Positions 1 through 7,650 of a stretch of 48,088 bases of DNA are shown piece by piece. How positions within the stretch are numbered: position 1 is the stretch's first letter; each line of letters begins with the position of its first letter. Below the pieces are notes generated by a model that saw only the letters and a program-made list of their open reading frames with translations, had not been told where the DNA came from and ran no database searches. The translations under genes were made by a program, and so were the position numbers. This DNA comes from an uncultured Terriglobales bacterium (GTDB lineage: Bacteria > Acidobacteriota > Terriglobia > Terriglobales > Acidobacteriaceae): NCBI GenBank assembly GCA_955652395.1, contig CATPBJ010000005.1, positions 1 through 48,088 on the forward strand, written 5' to 3'.

Positions 1-46
1 ACTCATAATCCATTGGTCCCAGGTTCAAATCCTGGAGGGCCCACCA
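1..46 (+). tRNA. tRNA with CAU anticodon, 3' part only
   Basis: The window opens inside a tRNA. Visible are the anticodon loop CTCATAA (anticodon CAT), the variable region, a T arm with the loop GGTTCAAATCC, the 3' acceptor strand and an encoded CCA at 41-46. The CAU anticodon fits elongator tRNA-Met, initiator tRNA-fMet or tRNA-Ile2. The D arm and 5' acceptor strand lie outside the window, so the isotype cannot be settled. Confidence 0.9.
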
Positions 47-109
47 TTTACTCTTTAGACCTCAGCGAGTTCCCGCCTTCGAGGCCCATCATCGGGTTGT
101 CCCAGATTT

Positions 110-517
110 TGCGAGGAGGCGATGAAGTTATACCTCCGTTTGCAAGAACTCAAAGATCGGAAAGGTCACACTCTATCCGGAGGGATCGCCGGGACCCGCC
201 GGAACCGTGATGGTTGGGACGTTCCCAATCGAGGGACAGGAATTCATAGCCTTGAACGGTGGTCCGGTATTCAAATTCACCGAGGCTATGTCCTTTGTGG
301 TGAATTGCGAGACTCAGGAAGAAGTGGATGAGTATTGGAAAAAACTCATGGCGGGGGCGGAAAAGAAATGGGATGCAGGTGGCTCAAAGACAAGTTTGGG
401 CTGTCCTGGCAAATCGTTCCTACAATTCTAGGCCAGCTGATGGGAGACAAGGACAAAGAGAAAGCCAAGACGGTCATGCAGGCGATGCTCAAAATGAAAT
501 GGGGCACCCGGCTTTAA
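110..517 (+). pseudogene. PhnB-like VOC/glyoxalase-fold protein, decayed
   Basis: Three fragments in different frames together read like one PhnB-type (3-demethylubiquinone methyltransferase-like, VOC fold) protein. The first is a short FCEEAMK stretch near 107-127. The second, from about 126, reads YTSVCKNSKIGKV, then EGQEFIALNGGPVFKFTEA and a VDEYWKKL motif. After a frameshift near 370-380 the third reads CRWLKDKFGLSWQIVP and ends at TAA 515-517. At least two frameshifts are needed and the normal N-terminal strand upstream is unrecognisable. The family assignment rests on my recall of the conserved FxALNGGPxFKFTEA and GWLKDKxGLSWQ blocks. It follows the tRNA directly, a common site for insertion or decay. 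No intact product is expected. Confidence 0.7.
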
Positions 518-521
518 CCCC

Positions 522-2123
522 CTATTGAATCGTCTCGGGCAAGGCCCAGGCAAAGAGCACGCCTCCACTGCCTGTCACCACGTATTGACGTTTGTCCAGT
601 GCATAGGTAATTGGAGAACTCTCCATACGTATTCCGGTACCGGCATGCCAGAGAGTCGCGCCGCTACTGGTATCGAGAGCGAGGATGTTGCCGGTATTGT
701 CGCCGGTGAACGTGAGGCCTGAGTCTGTGGTCAGCACGCCCGCGTGTGCGTCGCCACCTAGTTCGTGGCTCCAGCGAATTTTGCCGGTTTGGTATTCGAT
801 GGCTTCGAGTACTCCTTTGCCCCAGACGCTATAGTCCGCGCCGGCCCAGCCATAAGTGCCGTCGGCGGGCTTGGCAAAGTAGATCGACCAACTGGGGCGA
901 GCGGAAACGATAAACAACCCGGTCTTGGCATCGAAACTGGGCGATCGATAGTTGGTAAGGCCGGCTTCGTCGGGAGCGATCAGCCGGCCATCCGGAGCCG
1001 GTTCTTTGTCGGGATTGGGAATCGGTCGCCCCTCTTTATCCACGCCCAGGGCCCAATTCACGGGCCCGTAGGGCAAGGTGAGGAGATTCTTTCCATTGGT
1101 TCGATCCAGCACGAAGAAGTAGCCGTTGCGCGACGTCTGCATCAGCATCTTGCGCGGCATTCCTCCGAAGTCGGCATCGACCAGGACTGGAGTTTCGACC
1201 GCGTCCCAGTCGTGGGTGTCATGAGGAGATGGTTGGAAAGCCCAGTCCAGTTTCCCCGTATCAGGATTGAGGGCCACGATGCTACAGGTATAGAGATTGT
1301 CGCCGGGCCGCGTCTTGCCATTTAAGACCGGCGTCGGGTTGCCGGTTCCCCAAAAAATCCGATTCAGGTCCGGGTCATAGGTGCCCGTCATCCAGGTCAT
1401 CCCTCCCGAGGCCGCATGCGGAGTGCCCAGGGGCGGCGTGGCATCCCACCTCCACTGCGTCTTGCCGGTCTCGGGATCAATCGATCTCAGGTATCCCGGC
1501 AGGTTGTCGAAATCGCCGGAGACGCCGACGATCACGTGATCGCGCACCACCAGAGGAGACATGGTGGACCAGTAGCCCTTTTCAACGTCGGCAATCTGGA
1601 TATTCCATCGGACCTTGCCGTTTTTGGCGTCCAGGGAAATAAGGTGCGCATCGGGAGTGATGAAGTAGAGCCACTCCTTGTACATGGCAACGCCGCGATG
1701 GCCAATATGGAGGCCTTTGTTCGGGGGATAGGTGTAATGCCAAATCTGATGGCCGGAGCGCGCATCGATCGCCCAGACGTTGTCGGGTACGGTGAAGTAC
1801 AACACGCCATTGACAAGAAGTGGAGAACTCTTCAAAGTGGCTGCCTGACCGGTCTGGAATGCCCAGGCCAGGCCCAGTGACGGAACGTTCTGCGGAGTGA
1901 TCTGCGTCAGACGACTGTGGCGCCTGCCGGAATAGTCTCCGTGGTAGCTGGGCCAGCTGTCGGCGGGCGGGTTGGCAATCGTGGAAGGATCGAGCCCTTG
2001 TGCCAGAAGCCGGTCAGAAGCCAGGAAACTCAGCACGAGCACTAGGCTCAGCGCGAGCACAAAGAGACGAAGGCCGCCAAAGGTTTCAGGTAAATGCTTC
2101 ATGATTCGCAATCTGGTTCGCAA
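522..2123 (-). CDS. PQQ-dependent dehydrogenase (quinoprotein beta-propeller), exported
   Basis: Periplasmic pyrroloquinoline-quinone dehydrogenase of 533 residues that oxidises an alcohol, aldehyde or sugar and passes electrons to a cytochrome c. A hydrophobic signal segment lies at about residues 18-41. Propeller blades show repeated aromatic 'W-motif' ends such as TGKTQWRWD, TGKLDWAFQ and TGKIRWSHE. The metal/PQQ region has WGTGNPTP with RPGDNLYT, and HDTHDWD near residues 301-307. The Asp-x-Asp there resembles lanthanide-type (XoxF-like) enzymes. I see no adjacent Cys-Cys pair as found in MxaF. The start is TTG 2123, backed by AGGAG that overlaps the upstream stop codon; ATG 2102 is an alternative without such a site. 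It is translationally coupled to the cytochrome c gene at 2136-3005. Substrate unknown. Confidence 0.88.
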   Translation of the reverse strand: MRTRLRIMKHLPETFGGLRLFVLALSLVLVLSFLASDRLLAQGLDPSTIANPPADSWPSYHGDYSGRRHSRLTQITPQNVPSLGLAWAFQTGQAATLKSSPLLVNGVLYFTVPDNVWAIDARSGHQIWHYTYPPNKGLHIGHRGVAMYKEWLYFITPDAHLISLDAKNGKVRWNIQIADVEKGYWSTMSPLVVRDHVIVGVSGDFDNLPGYLRSIDPETGKTQWRWDATPPLGTPHAASGGMTWMTGTYDPDLNRIFWGTGNPTPVLNGKTRPGDNLYTCSIVALNPDTGKLDWAFQPSPHDTHDWDAVETPVLVDADFGGMPRKMLMQTSRNGYFFVLDRTNGKNLLTLPYGPVNWALGVDKEGRPIPNPDKEPAPDGRLIAPDEAGLTNYRSPSFDAKTGLFIVSARPSWSIYFAKPADGTYGWAGADYSVWGKGVLEAIEYQTGKIRWSHELGGDAHAGVLTTDSGLTFTGDNTGNILALDTSSGATLWHAGTGIRMESSPITYALDKRQYVVTGSGGVLFAWALPETIQ

Positions 2124-2135
2124 TCCGGTTGGCTC

Positions 2136-3005
2136 CTAGCGTAGGGTTTGCACGTAGGCCATCAGGTTGTGAACGTCGTCATCGGTGTACTTCCCCAGCA
2201 GCTCGACGTGCGCTTCGGCCGGCGCGTGGATCGTGTACTTAACCTGATTTGTGGGCCAGGACTGATACCATCCCGACTGGTCGGTCATGCCGACTGTGAA
2301 CTCATCTTTAAATGAGAGTGTACCGGTCATATCCTTGCCGGAGGGGAGAGTGACGGTGACCGTTGCCCGGGCGTCACGAGGATAGAGCATCCGTTTTTCA
2401 AGTTCGAGTCCGCGATGACGCCTGGCGATGTTCGCCAAGTCGCCGGTCGGGGAATGGCAGGAGGAACAGCCTCCTGCACCATTAAAATACTTCTTGCCCG
2501 CCTCGACATTACCGGTCTGAAGATCGCTGACCGCGACACCGCGACGTCCGCCTGGCCGCGTATCCGCCTTCTTCCCCTGCTGGTGCAGGAAAGCGGCCAA
2601 CTCCGTGATCTGCTGCGAAGAAACCTTGAAAGGCGGCATGCCATTTTCCGGGCGTCCGTTGCGGACGACCGTACCGATCTTGTCGCCTCTCACATCGCTC
2701 GCAACCAGTTCCGAATCCGTGAGGTCCGGTCCGGTTTCACCACCGCCGGCGTCGCGCCCGTGACAAAAGGCACAATCCTGGCCAAAAAGCGCTTTGCCGC
2801 GCTCCACAACCGCGGGCGGGGGCGCGGCCTTACTGGTGTTCGTCTGCGCCATCAGGAACGGCAGACCCGCCAGCACGCCCGCTGCTACCAGCGCGCTCAT
2901 ACGGAACCCAAATGTAGATGAACTTTCTATCGAACGCATCCTCGAACCCATCATCGAATCTATCATCGAAACCGACACAGCCCGGTCAACATTCATCGGG
3001 ACCAC
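2136..3005 (-). CDS. Di-haem cytochrome c, probable electron acceptor of the PQQ dehydrogenase
   Basis: Exported c-type cytochrome with two CxxCH haem sites: CAFCH near residue 77 and CSSCH near residue 179. Each sits in a cytochrome c fold; the first is followed by GPDLTDSELV and a Met-containing NGMPPF ligand region. The C-terminal part (about 195-289) places a beta-rich segment between the second CxxCH and a final helix ending in LMAYVQTLR. A signal-type hydrophobic stretch, ALVAAGVLAGLPFL, lies near residues 39-52. The N-terminus is uncertain: GTG 3005 is the longest start, but ATG codons at 2996 and 2939 are in frame and none has a clear ribosome site. The stop is 12 nt from the dehydrogenase start, so the pair is surely an operon passing electrons from PQQ to the respiratory chain. 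Confidence 0.85.
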   Translation of the reverse strand: MVPMNVDRAVSVSMIDSMMGSRMRSIESSSTFGFRMSALVAAGVLAGLPFLMAQTNTSKAAPPPAVVERGKALFGQDCAFCHGRDAGGGETGPDLTDSELVASDVRGDKIGTVVRNGRPENGMPPFKVSSQQITELAAFLHQQGKKADTRPGGRRGVAVSDLQTGNVEAGKKYFNGAGGCSSCHSPTGDLANIARRHRGLELEKRMLYPRDARATVTVTLPSGKDMTGTLSFKDEFTVGMTDQSGWYQSWPTNQVKYTIHAPAEAHVELLGKYTDDDVHNLMAYVQTLR

Positions 3006-3086
3006 GGTTGGGGCGTGGGATCCACTTTTTCTGCCAACGCTGCCTCCCGACTTAAACGGCGACCCAACCTTATCCCAGGCAGCGAC

Positions 3087-3868
3087 TCAGAAGTCTTTCG
3101 AGAAACCTATCTGGAAACCGTAGTGCGGGCTGCCGACGGCTTGTCCGGCGATCCGACCGAAGTCAATGGTCAGCCCCTTGCGAACCTCGTAGTTTCCACC
3201 GATCTGCTCCTGCAACTCCCCTCGGCCCGGGGCCAGATTGGCGGTGTAGCCGCCATCGACCTCGATACCAAGGTCGAATTTCGTGCGTAAGCGAAGAACC
3301 GCCGGTGAAAATCGTGCCCGCGTCCTGCTGCGCCAGTGAGGGGATTGTCGGCGAAGGTAGCACCTGTATTCACCCGCAACGTGTGCTTGGGTGATAGAGT
3401 CTTCTGAAAAATGCCGTTCAAGTAGTGGTCGACCAGGCCTGAACCGAGCTGAAGTTTTGCTTTCCCGTGGGTGGCTCAATGTTCAGGCTGACGGTGAATG
3501 CCGGCCACTTTGAACCCTCTCTCTCTTTGCGAAGTTGTACTTGATCGAGAAATCGCTATCGCCAGCCCGAACGGGTTCCCTAGCCGGGAGCTGGCGGCGT
3601 TGAAGATCAGCAGCAGTGGGAAGTCCATGCCGATTTCGCAATTCTGGAACCGGCCTTAGCTGAACTTGACGGTTTGAGTCAGCTGGCGAAGATTAGGGAA
3701 GGACTGGCTGGGCAGAACGTCGTATTCGGCGTTGGTCTCAAAGTGGAAGTGGTGACCCTCGGCCACATCAGCGTCGTCGGTAAAGAAGGGCTGCTGGGCA
3801 CCTGCCCCGGGAACCACGGCGAGTGTGACAAAAAGAGGGCGACCGCGAGAGCTCGATGCACGTGACAT
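3087..3868 (-). pseudogene. Outer-membrane barrel/transporter-type protein, broken by several frameshifts
   Basis: Read on the minus strand, consecutive fragments in all three frames make one protein: a signal-like N-terminus followed by AQQPFFTDDADVAEGHHFHF, then NAEYDVLPSQSFPNLRQ, a TAA stop at VKFS*, then EIGMDFPLLLIFNAASSRLG, FSIKYNF, SKWPAFTVSLNIEPPTG, LGSGLVDHYLNGIFQKTLSP, GTIFTGGSSL, FDLGIEVDGGYTANL and the C-terminus GSPHYGFQIGFSKDF with TGA at 3087. One stop and about five frameshifts interrupt it. The C-terminal Phe and alternating strands suit an outer-membrane barrel, like the phenol-degradation MetA-pathway 'transporter' family. The family name comes from memory and is tentative. 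Residues are well kept despite the shifts, so decay looks recent. Confidence 0.65.
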
Positions 3869-4069
3869 TTCCTTTGAACACGGCGGGCGGGGCTGCCCTT
3901 CCCGTCTTTCCCAAGCTCACGAGGCTGCCCTACTCCTGTTTTTTTGCAAGCGGCCAGGTTCAAGTCCGCCCGGAGGACACAGGGAATGCGGCAAGAGTTG
4001 ACGGTTTAATCCCCTAAATTGCTGCCGGGCCAGGGACGGCTCTGGAAGAGTTAACCGCCGCCCGATTGC

Positions 4070-4083
4070 TACAATCCCAACCT
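4070..4083 (+). promoter_or_regulatory. Possible -10 box for tgt, leaderless arrangement
   Basis: TACAAT at 4070-4075 ends 8 nt before the GTG at 4084. No Shine-Dalgarno sequence precedes that GTG. A start site about 7 nt after the box would fall at the GTG, giving a leaderless message. No good -35 box is visible. Confidence 0.4.
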
Positions 4084-5340
4084 GTGTCCATTTTCCTTCA
4101 GATCGATGCTACTTCCGGCGCCGCTCGCCTCGGCCGCTTGATCACGCCGCACGGTGTAGTCGAGACGCCAGTCTTCATGCCGGTCGGGACCCTGGCTTCA
4201 GTCAAAGGCGTCTCGCAAGACATTCTTGAAGAACTCGGCGTACAAATCCTTTTGGGGAATACCTACCATCTTTACTTACGGCCCGGAGTGGAGCAGGTCC
4301 GCAGGTTGGGCGGGCTGCATCGCTTTATGGCCTGGTCGCGTGCGATTCTCACCGACTCCGGCGGATTCCAGGTTTTCAGCCTGAACGAGCTGCGCAAGGT
4401 GACCGAGGCGGGCGTGACTTTTCGCTCGCATCGGGATGGATCGGCGCATTTCTTCAGTCCGGAAAGCGCCATGGAAGCACAGATCGGCCTGGGTGCAGAC
4501 ATAGTGATGGCGTTCGATGAATGCACTGAGTTTCCCGCGGACCGGGAGCGAGCGCGGCGGTCGATGGAGTTGACGTTGCGCTGGGCTGCGCGCAGCAAGG
4601 AATATTTTGAGGAGCACAAGAACGAAGTGCCGTGGAGCACGGACCACGTAGGCCCAGGTGTCCTCACCTGGGCGGGCGAGCACAAGCTCGCCGGGGCTAT
4701 GGAGCCTGACGTTGCCGAGCTACGCTCGGCTGGGCAGGTGAGGACACCTGCCCCTACGTGGTCCGGGGAGACTCAAGCTCTTTTCGGCATTGTGCAGGGC
4801 GGGATGGACGCTGCGCTTCGCAAAGAATCCGCCGAACGCACCATTGAGATTGGTTTTGCTGGCTACGCCATCGGCGGCTTGAGCGTCGGCGAACCACGAT
4901 CCCTTACCCGCGAGATCGTCGAAGCCACGCTCCAGCATCTTCCCGCGGACAAGCCGCGCTACCTGATGGGAGTCGGCACGCCGGAGGAGATTGTCGAATA
5001 TGCCAATTCGGGCATCGACATGATGGATTGCGTGCTGCCCACCCGGGCGGCACGGCACGGCCTATTATTTACTTCCGAGGGCAAGATTTCGATCAAACAG
5101 GCCAGATTTGCCGCCGATCAGGGCCCGCTTGATCCCAATTGCGGCTGCCGGGTTTGCCGGCGGTACTCCCGGGCCTACCTCCGGCATCTCTATGCCGCTA
5201 ACGAGGTTTTGGCCCAAGTCCTGAATACTGTCCACAACCTCAGCTTCTACCTTGACACCATGCGGTCGGTGCGTCATTCTATTGCGCTTGGGAATAGGGC
5301 CCAACTTCTTTCTGGGGAGCAGTCTGGAGTAAGACCATAG
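4084..5340 (+). CDS. tgt: Queuine/preQ1 tRNA-guanine transglycosylase with repeat-derived insertion
   Basis: Exchanges the guanine at position 34 of GUN-anticodon tRNAs for the queuosine precursor preQ1. TIM-barrel motifs are present: HGVVETPVFMPVGT near the N-terminus, DSGGFQVFS near residue 90, FDECTEFPAD near 145, FGIVQGG, GGLSVGEP, MDCVLPTRAARHG with the nucleophilic Asp, and a zinc site CGCRVCRRYSRAYLRHL. Length is 418 residues against about 375 in E. coli. The excess is one block at about residues 186-227, made by a nested palindromic DNA repeat (4641-4764) read in frame. The start is probably GTG 4084, since TACAAT lies 8 nt upstream; TTG 4066 is in frame but overlaps that box. It is followed by yajC-secD-secF, a common bacterial order. 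Confidence 0.95.
   Translation: MSIFLQIDATSGAARLGRLITPHGVVETPVFMPVGTLASVKGVSQDILEELGVQILLGNTYHLYLRPGVEQVRRLGGLHRFMAWSRAILTDSGGFQVFSLNELRKVTEAGVTFRSHRDGSAHFFSPESAMEAQIGLGADIVMAFDECTEFPADRERARRSMELTLRWAARSKEYFEEHKNEVPWSTDHVGPGVLTWAGEHKLAGAMEPDVAELRSAGQVRTPAPTWSGETQALFGIVQGGMDAALRKESAERTIEIGFAGYAIGGLSVGEPRSLTREIVEATLQHLPADKPRYLMGVGTPEEIVEYANSGIDMMDCVLPTRAARHGLLFTSEGKISIKQARFAADQGPLDPNCGCRVCRRYSRAYLRHLYAANEVLAQVLNTVHNLSFYLDTMRSVRHSIALGNRAQLLSGEQSGVRP
4641..4764. repeat. Nested palindromic repeat inserted in frame within tgt
   Basis: Outer arms GGACCACGTA (4641-4650) and TACGTGGTCC (4755-4764) are perfect inverted repeats. Inside them, left CAGGTGTCCTCACCTG and right CAGGTGAGGACACCTG are reverse complements and each is itself nearly palindromic. 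Inside those are two hairpins: GGCGAGC/GCTCGCC (4675-4692) and GCCGAGC/GCTCGGC (4714-4730). The same architecture occurs between genes at 18318-18431. Here it is translated without a stop as the insertion of Tgt. Confidence 0.85.
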
Positions 5341-5493
5341 CCGGGCATCCCCAGTTCATGCCTGAAGCAAAAAGAATCTCCGGCCTGAGGAAGCGAGAAA
5401 TCCTGCGGTAAAATGCACAGGGCCAGGACGCGCCACCGGGCGTTGTTCTGATCTTTTTGAATGGCAGCAGGATCGTTTCATGGGCGACGCATC

Positions 5494-5820
5494 ATGAGTA
5501 TGGCAGACATATTGGCCGTACAGACGATCGGGACGGGTAGCTGGCTGGGGTTTGCTCCGCTGATCTTCATCTTTGCCATCTTTTACTTTCTCCTGATCAT
5601 GCCCCAGCAGCGCAGGCAGAAGAAGTGGCAGCAGATGCTAAACGATCTGAAGACAGGGGACAAGGTTGTGACCAGCGGTGGACTGCGCGGAACCGTGATC
5701 GCGCTGCGGGATGATTACATACAGCTGCGCGTCCCGCCGGACAATCTGCGCCTCGAAGTGACCCGGGCCTCGGTGGCATCGGTGATTGCACCAGAGGACA
5801 AGAGCAATAAAGCGGCATAG
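5494..5820 (+). CDS. yajC: Sec translocon accessory subunit YajC
   Basis: Small inner-membrane partner of SecDF in the Sec holotranslocon. One N-terminal membrane segment, FAPLIFIFAIFYFLLIMPQQ, is followed by the family signature QQRRQKKWQQMLNDLKTGDKVV (split here: QQRRQKKW, then LKTGDKVVTSGGLRGTV) and a beta-rich cytoplasmic tail ending in VIAPEDKSNKAA. From ATG 5494 the protein is 108 residues, usual for YajC. ATG 5461 is an in-frame alternative that would add 11 residues with no improvement to the family match; neither has a strong ribosome site. A TAAAAT box at 5409-5414 could be the -10 of a promoter for the yajC-secD-secF group, though transcription may also read through from tgt. Confidence 0.93.
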   Translation: MSMADILAVQTIGTGSWLGFAPLIFIFAIFYFLLIMPQQRRQKKWQQMLNDLKTGDKVVTSGGLRGTVIALRDDYIQLRVPPDNLRLEVTRASVASVIAPEDKSNKAA

Positions 5821-5833
5821 ACGAGCGCTGCCG

Positions 5834-5918
5834 TCCCCGCGGCTGTCGTGGGGGCGTCCAGCCCGCACGGCCGAAGGCAAGACGCCCTCGGGCAGCCGGC
5901 AAGATGCCGGCGCTACAA
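5834..5918. repeat. GC-rich short palindromic repeat (GCCGGCAAGATGCCGGC type)
   Basis: Between yajC and secD. It holds the hairpin GCCGGCAAGATGCCGGCGC and the near-palindrome GAAGGCAAGACGCCCTC. The tail GCCGGCGCTAC recurs at 21789-21836 and a related block at 12787-12890, so this is one family of intergenic repeats. Confidence 0.6.
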
Positions 5919-5946
5919 AAAGACAAAGAAACTGACCCTTAGGGCC

Positions 5947-7578
5947 ATGAACAAGACTTTAGGTTGGAAGCTCGGACTCATCGTCGCAACCCTGGTGCTG
6001 TTCCTGTTCGGTATCTTCGGAATTCCGAGGGACCTTTCGGGCAGCGGGCTGTTGGCGTCGATACGGAGCCGCATTCATCTGGGGCTCGACCTCAAGGGCG
6101 GCACTCACCTGATTCTGCAAGTGCAGGTCAATGATGCGGTGAATGGAGACTCCGATCGCGCGCTGGAGCGTCTCAAGGAAGACCTGCGCACCCACAAGAT
6201 CAATTACACCGAAATCACCAAGCCGGATCCGGTGAATCGTCCCGATCAGATCGTGCTTAAAGGCGTGCCCCCGGAAGCAACTTCGGACCTGCGTTCTACG
6301 GTGAGCGAACGGCTGCCCGAATATGACCTGAATTCTGGTGCGGACAATTCATGGACTTTCACCATGAAGCCGCAGGCTCTCGCCGAACTGAAAAATCGTG
6401 CGGTGACTCTCGCCATCGAAACCATCCGCAATCGCATCGACCAACTGGGCGTGAGTGAACCCGTGATTCAGGAACACGGTCTGGGCCAGTATCAAATCCT
6501 GGTGCAACTCCCGGGCGTGGACGATCCGGCGCGCGTGAAGGAAATCATGCAGTCCACCGCCATGCTGGAAATCAAGCAGGTGCTGGGCGGCCCCTACTCC
6601 AGCGAGCAGGATGCCTTGCAGCAGCACAATGGCGTACTACCTCCGGATTCCGTGCTGCTGCGGGGACGCAGCGTCGGCAGCCAGGCCGGCGACGATTCGG
6701 GCGAGCAATTCTACCTGGTAACGCGCAGTTCGGCTGTGGCGGGCGCCGATCTGCGGTCGGGAGGCGCCACGGTGGGACGCGATACGAATACCAACTCGCC
6801 CGACGTTGGGTTCGTTCTGACCAATGAGGGCGGAAGAAAGTTTGCTGCGTTTACCGGCTCGCACGTGGGTGAAAAGCTTGCGGTCGTTCTGGACAACCGG
6901 GTGCGGGAAGTGGCCACCATCAATGAGCAGATCCATGACCAGGGACGGATCAGTGGTGGTGGTATGAGCGAACAGGCGGCGAAAGACCTGGCCCTGGTCC
7001 TCAATTCGGGCGCGCTCCCGGCCGGTATCAAGTATCTGGAAGAGCGAACGGTAGGGCCGTCGCTGGGATCGGATTCGATCCGGGCCGGAGTCCGGGCGGC
7101 GATCATCGGCATGCTCGCCGTGCTGATTTTCATGCTGGTGTACTATCGCGGCGCTGGCATCAACGCCGATCTTGCGCTGATCCTGAACCTGGTCATTCTA
7201 TTGGGTTTCATGGGATACTTCGGCGCCACTCTCACCCTGCCGGGGATTGCCGGCGTGATCCTAACCGTGGGCATGGGCGTCGATTCGAATGTGCTGATTT
7301 TTGAACGCATCCGCGAGGAGCTTAGGAACGGGAAGACGCCGCCCTCGGCGGTGGAGCAGGGCTTCGCCCATGCCTGGATCACGATCGTGGACACGCACGT
7401 CACCACCATCGTGTCGGCGGCCATCTTGTTCTTGTTTGGCACCGGTCCAGTGAAGGGTTTCGCGGTCACTCTGACCTTTGGCCTGTTGGCCAACCTGTTC
7501 ACCGCGGTGTTTGTTTCCCGCATGATTTTTGACTGGATTTTGAGCCGCAAGCAGCGTGGAGAGGCGTTGAGCATCTGA
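5947..7578 (+). CDS. secD: Protein translocase subunit SecD
   Basis: Membrane component that uses the proton gradient to pull proteins out of the SecYEG channel. One N-terminal membrane segment is followed by the diagnostic LGLDLKGGTHLILQV block (P1 region) and a large periplasmic domain. The C-terminal half has the RND-type membrane bundle with IKYLEERTVGPSLGSDSIRAG, GVDSNVLIFERIREEL and TIVSAAILFLFGTGPVKGFA. The start is ATG 5947, giving 543 residues. The longer reading from 5848 only translates the upstream palindromic repeat and is rejected. secF follows 72 nt later, so the two are co-transcribed. Confidence 0.97.
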   Translation: MNKTLGWKLGLIVATLVLFLFGIFGIPRDLSGSGLLASIRSRIHLGLDLKGGTHLILQVQVNDAVNGDSDRALERLKEDLRTHKINYTEITKPDPVNRPDQIVLKGVPPEATSDLRSTVSERLPEYDLNSGADNSWTFTMKPQALAELKNRAVTLAIETIRNRIDQLGVSEPVIQEHGLGQYQILVQLPGVDDPARVKEIMQSTAMLEIKQVLGGPYSSEQDALQQHNGVLPPDSVLLRGRSVGSQAGDDSGEQFYLVTRSSAVAGADLRSGGATVGRDTNTNSPDVGFVLTNEGGRKFAAFTGSHVGEKLAVVLDNRVREVATINEQIHDQGRISGGGMSEQAAKDLALVLNSGALPAGIKYLEERTVGPSLGSDSIRAGVRAAIIGMLAVLIFMLVYYRGAGINADLALILNLVILLGFMGYFGATLTLPGIAGVILTVGMGVDSNVLIFERIREELRNGKTPPSAVEQGFAHAWITIVDTHVTTIVSAAILFLFGTGPVKGFAVTLTFGLLANLFTAVFVSRMIFDWILSRKQRGEALSI

Positions 7579-7650
7579 GGGGCGGCGGGGTGCGCTCAAA
7601 GCCGCAGTTGACCAAGGAGCAAGCGACCTATAGAGGGGTTGGACGACAGC

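Noticed and set aside
2930-2975. TTCGATGATGG-like short direct repeats at the cytochrome c N-terminus as a regulatory repeat
   Set aside because: They lie within the likely coding start of the cytochrome and are too short and degenerate to support a separate feature.
4641-4764. Intein or group II intron in tgt
   Set aside because: Only about 124 bp, no splicing motifs, and fully explained as a nested palindromic repeat.
5848-5946. Extra 33-residue N-terminus of SecD
   Set aside because: It only translates the palindromic repeat; the true membrane segment begins after ATG 5947.
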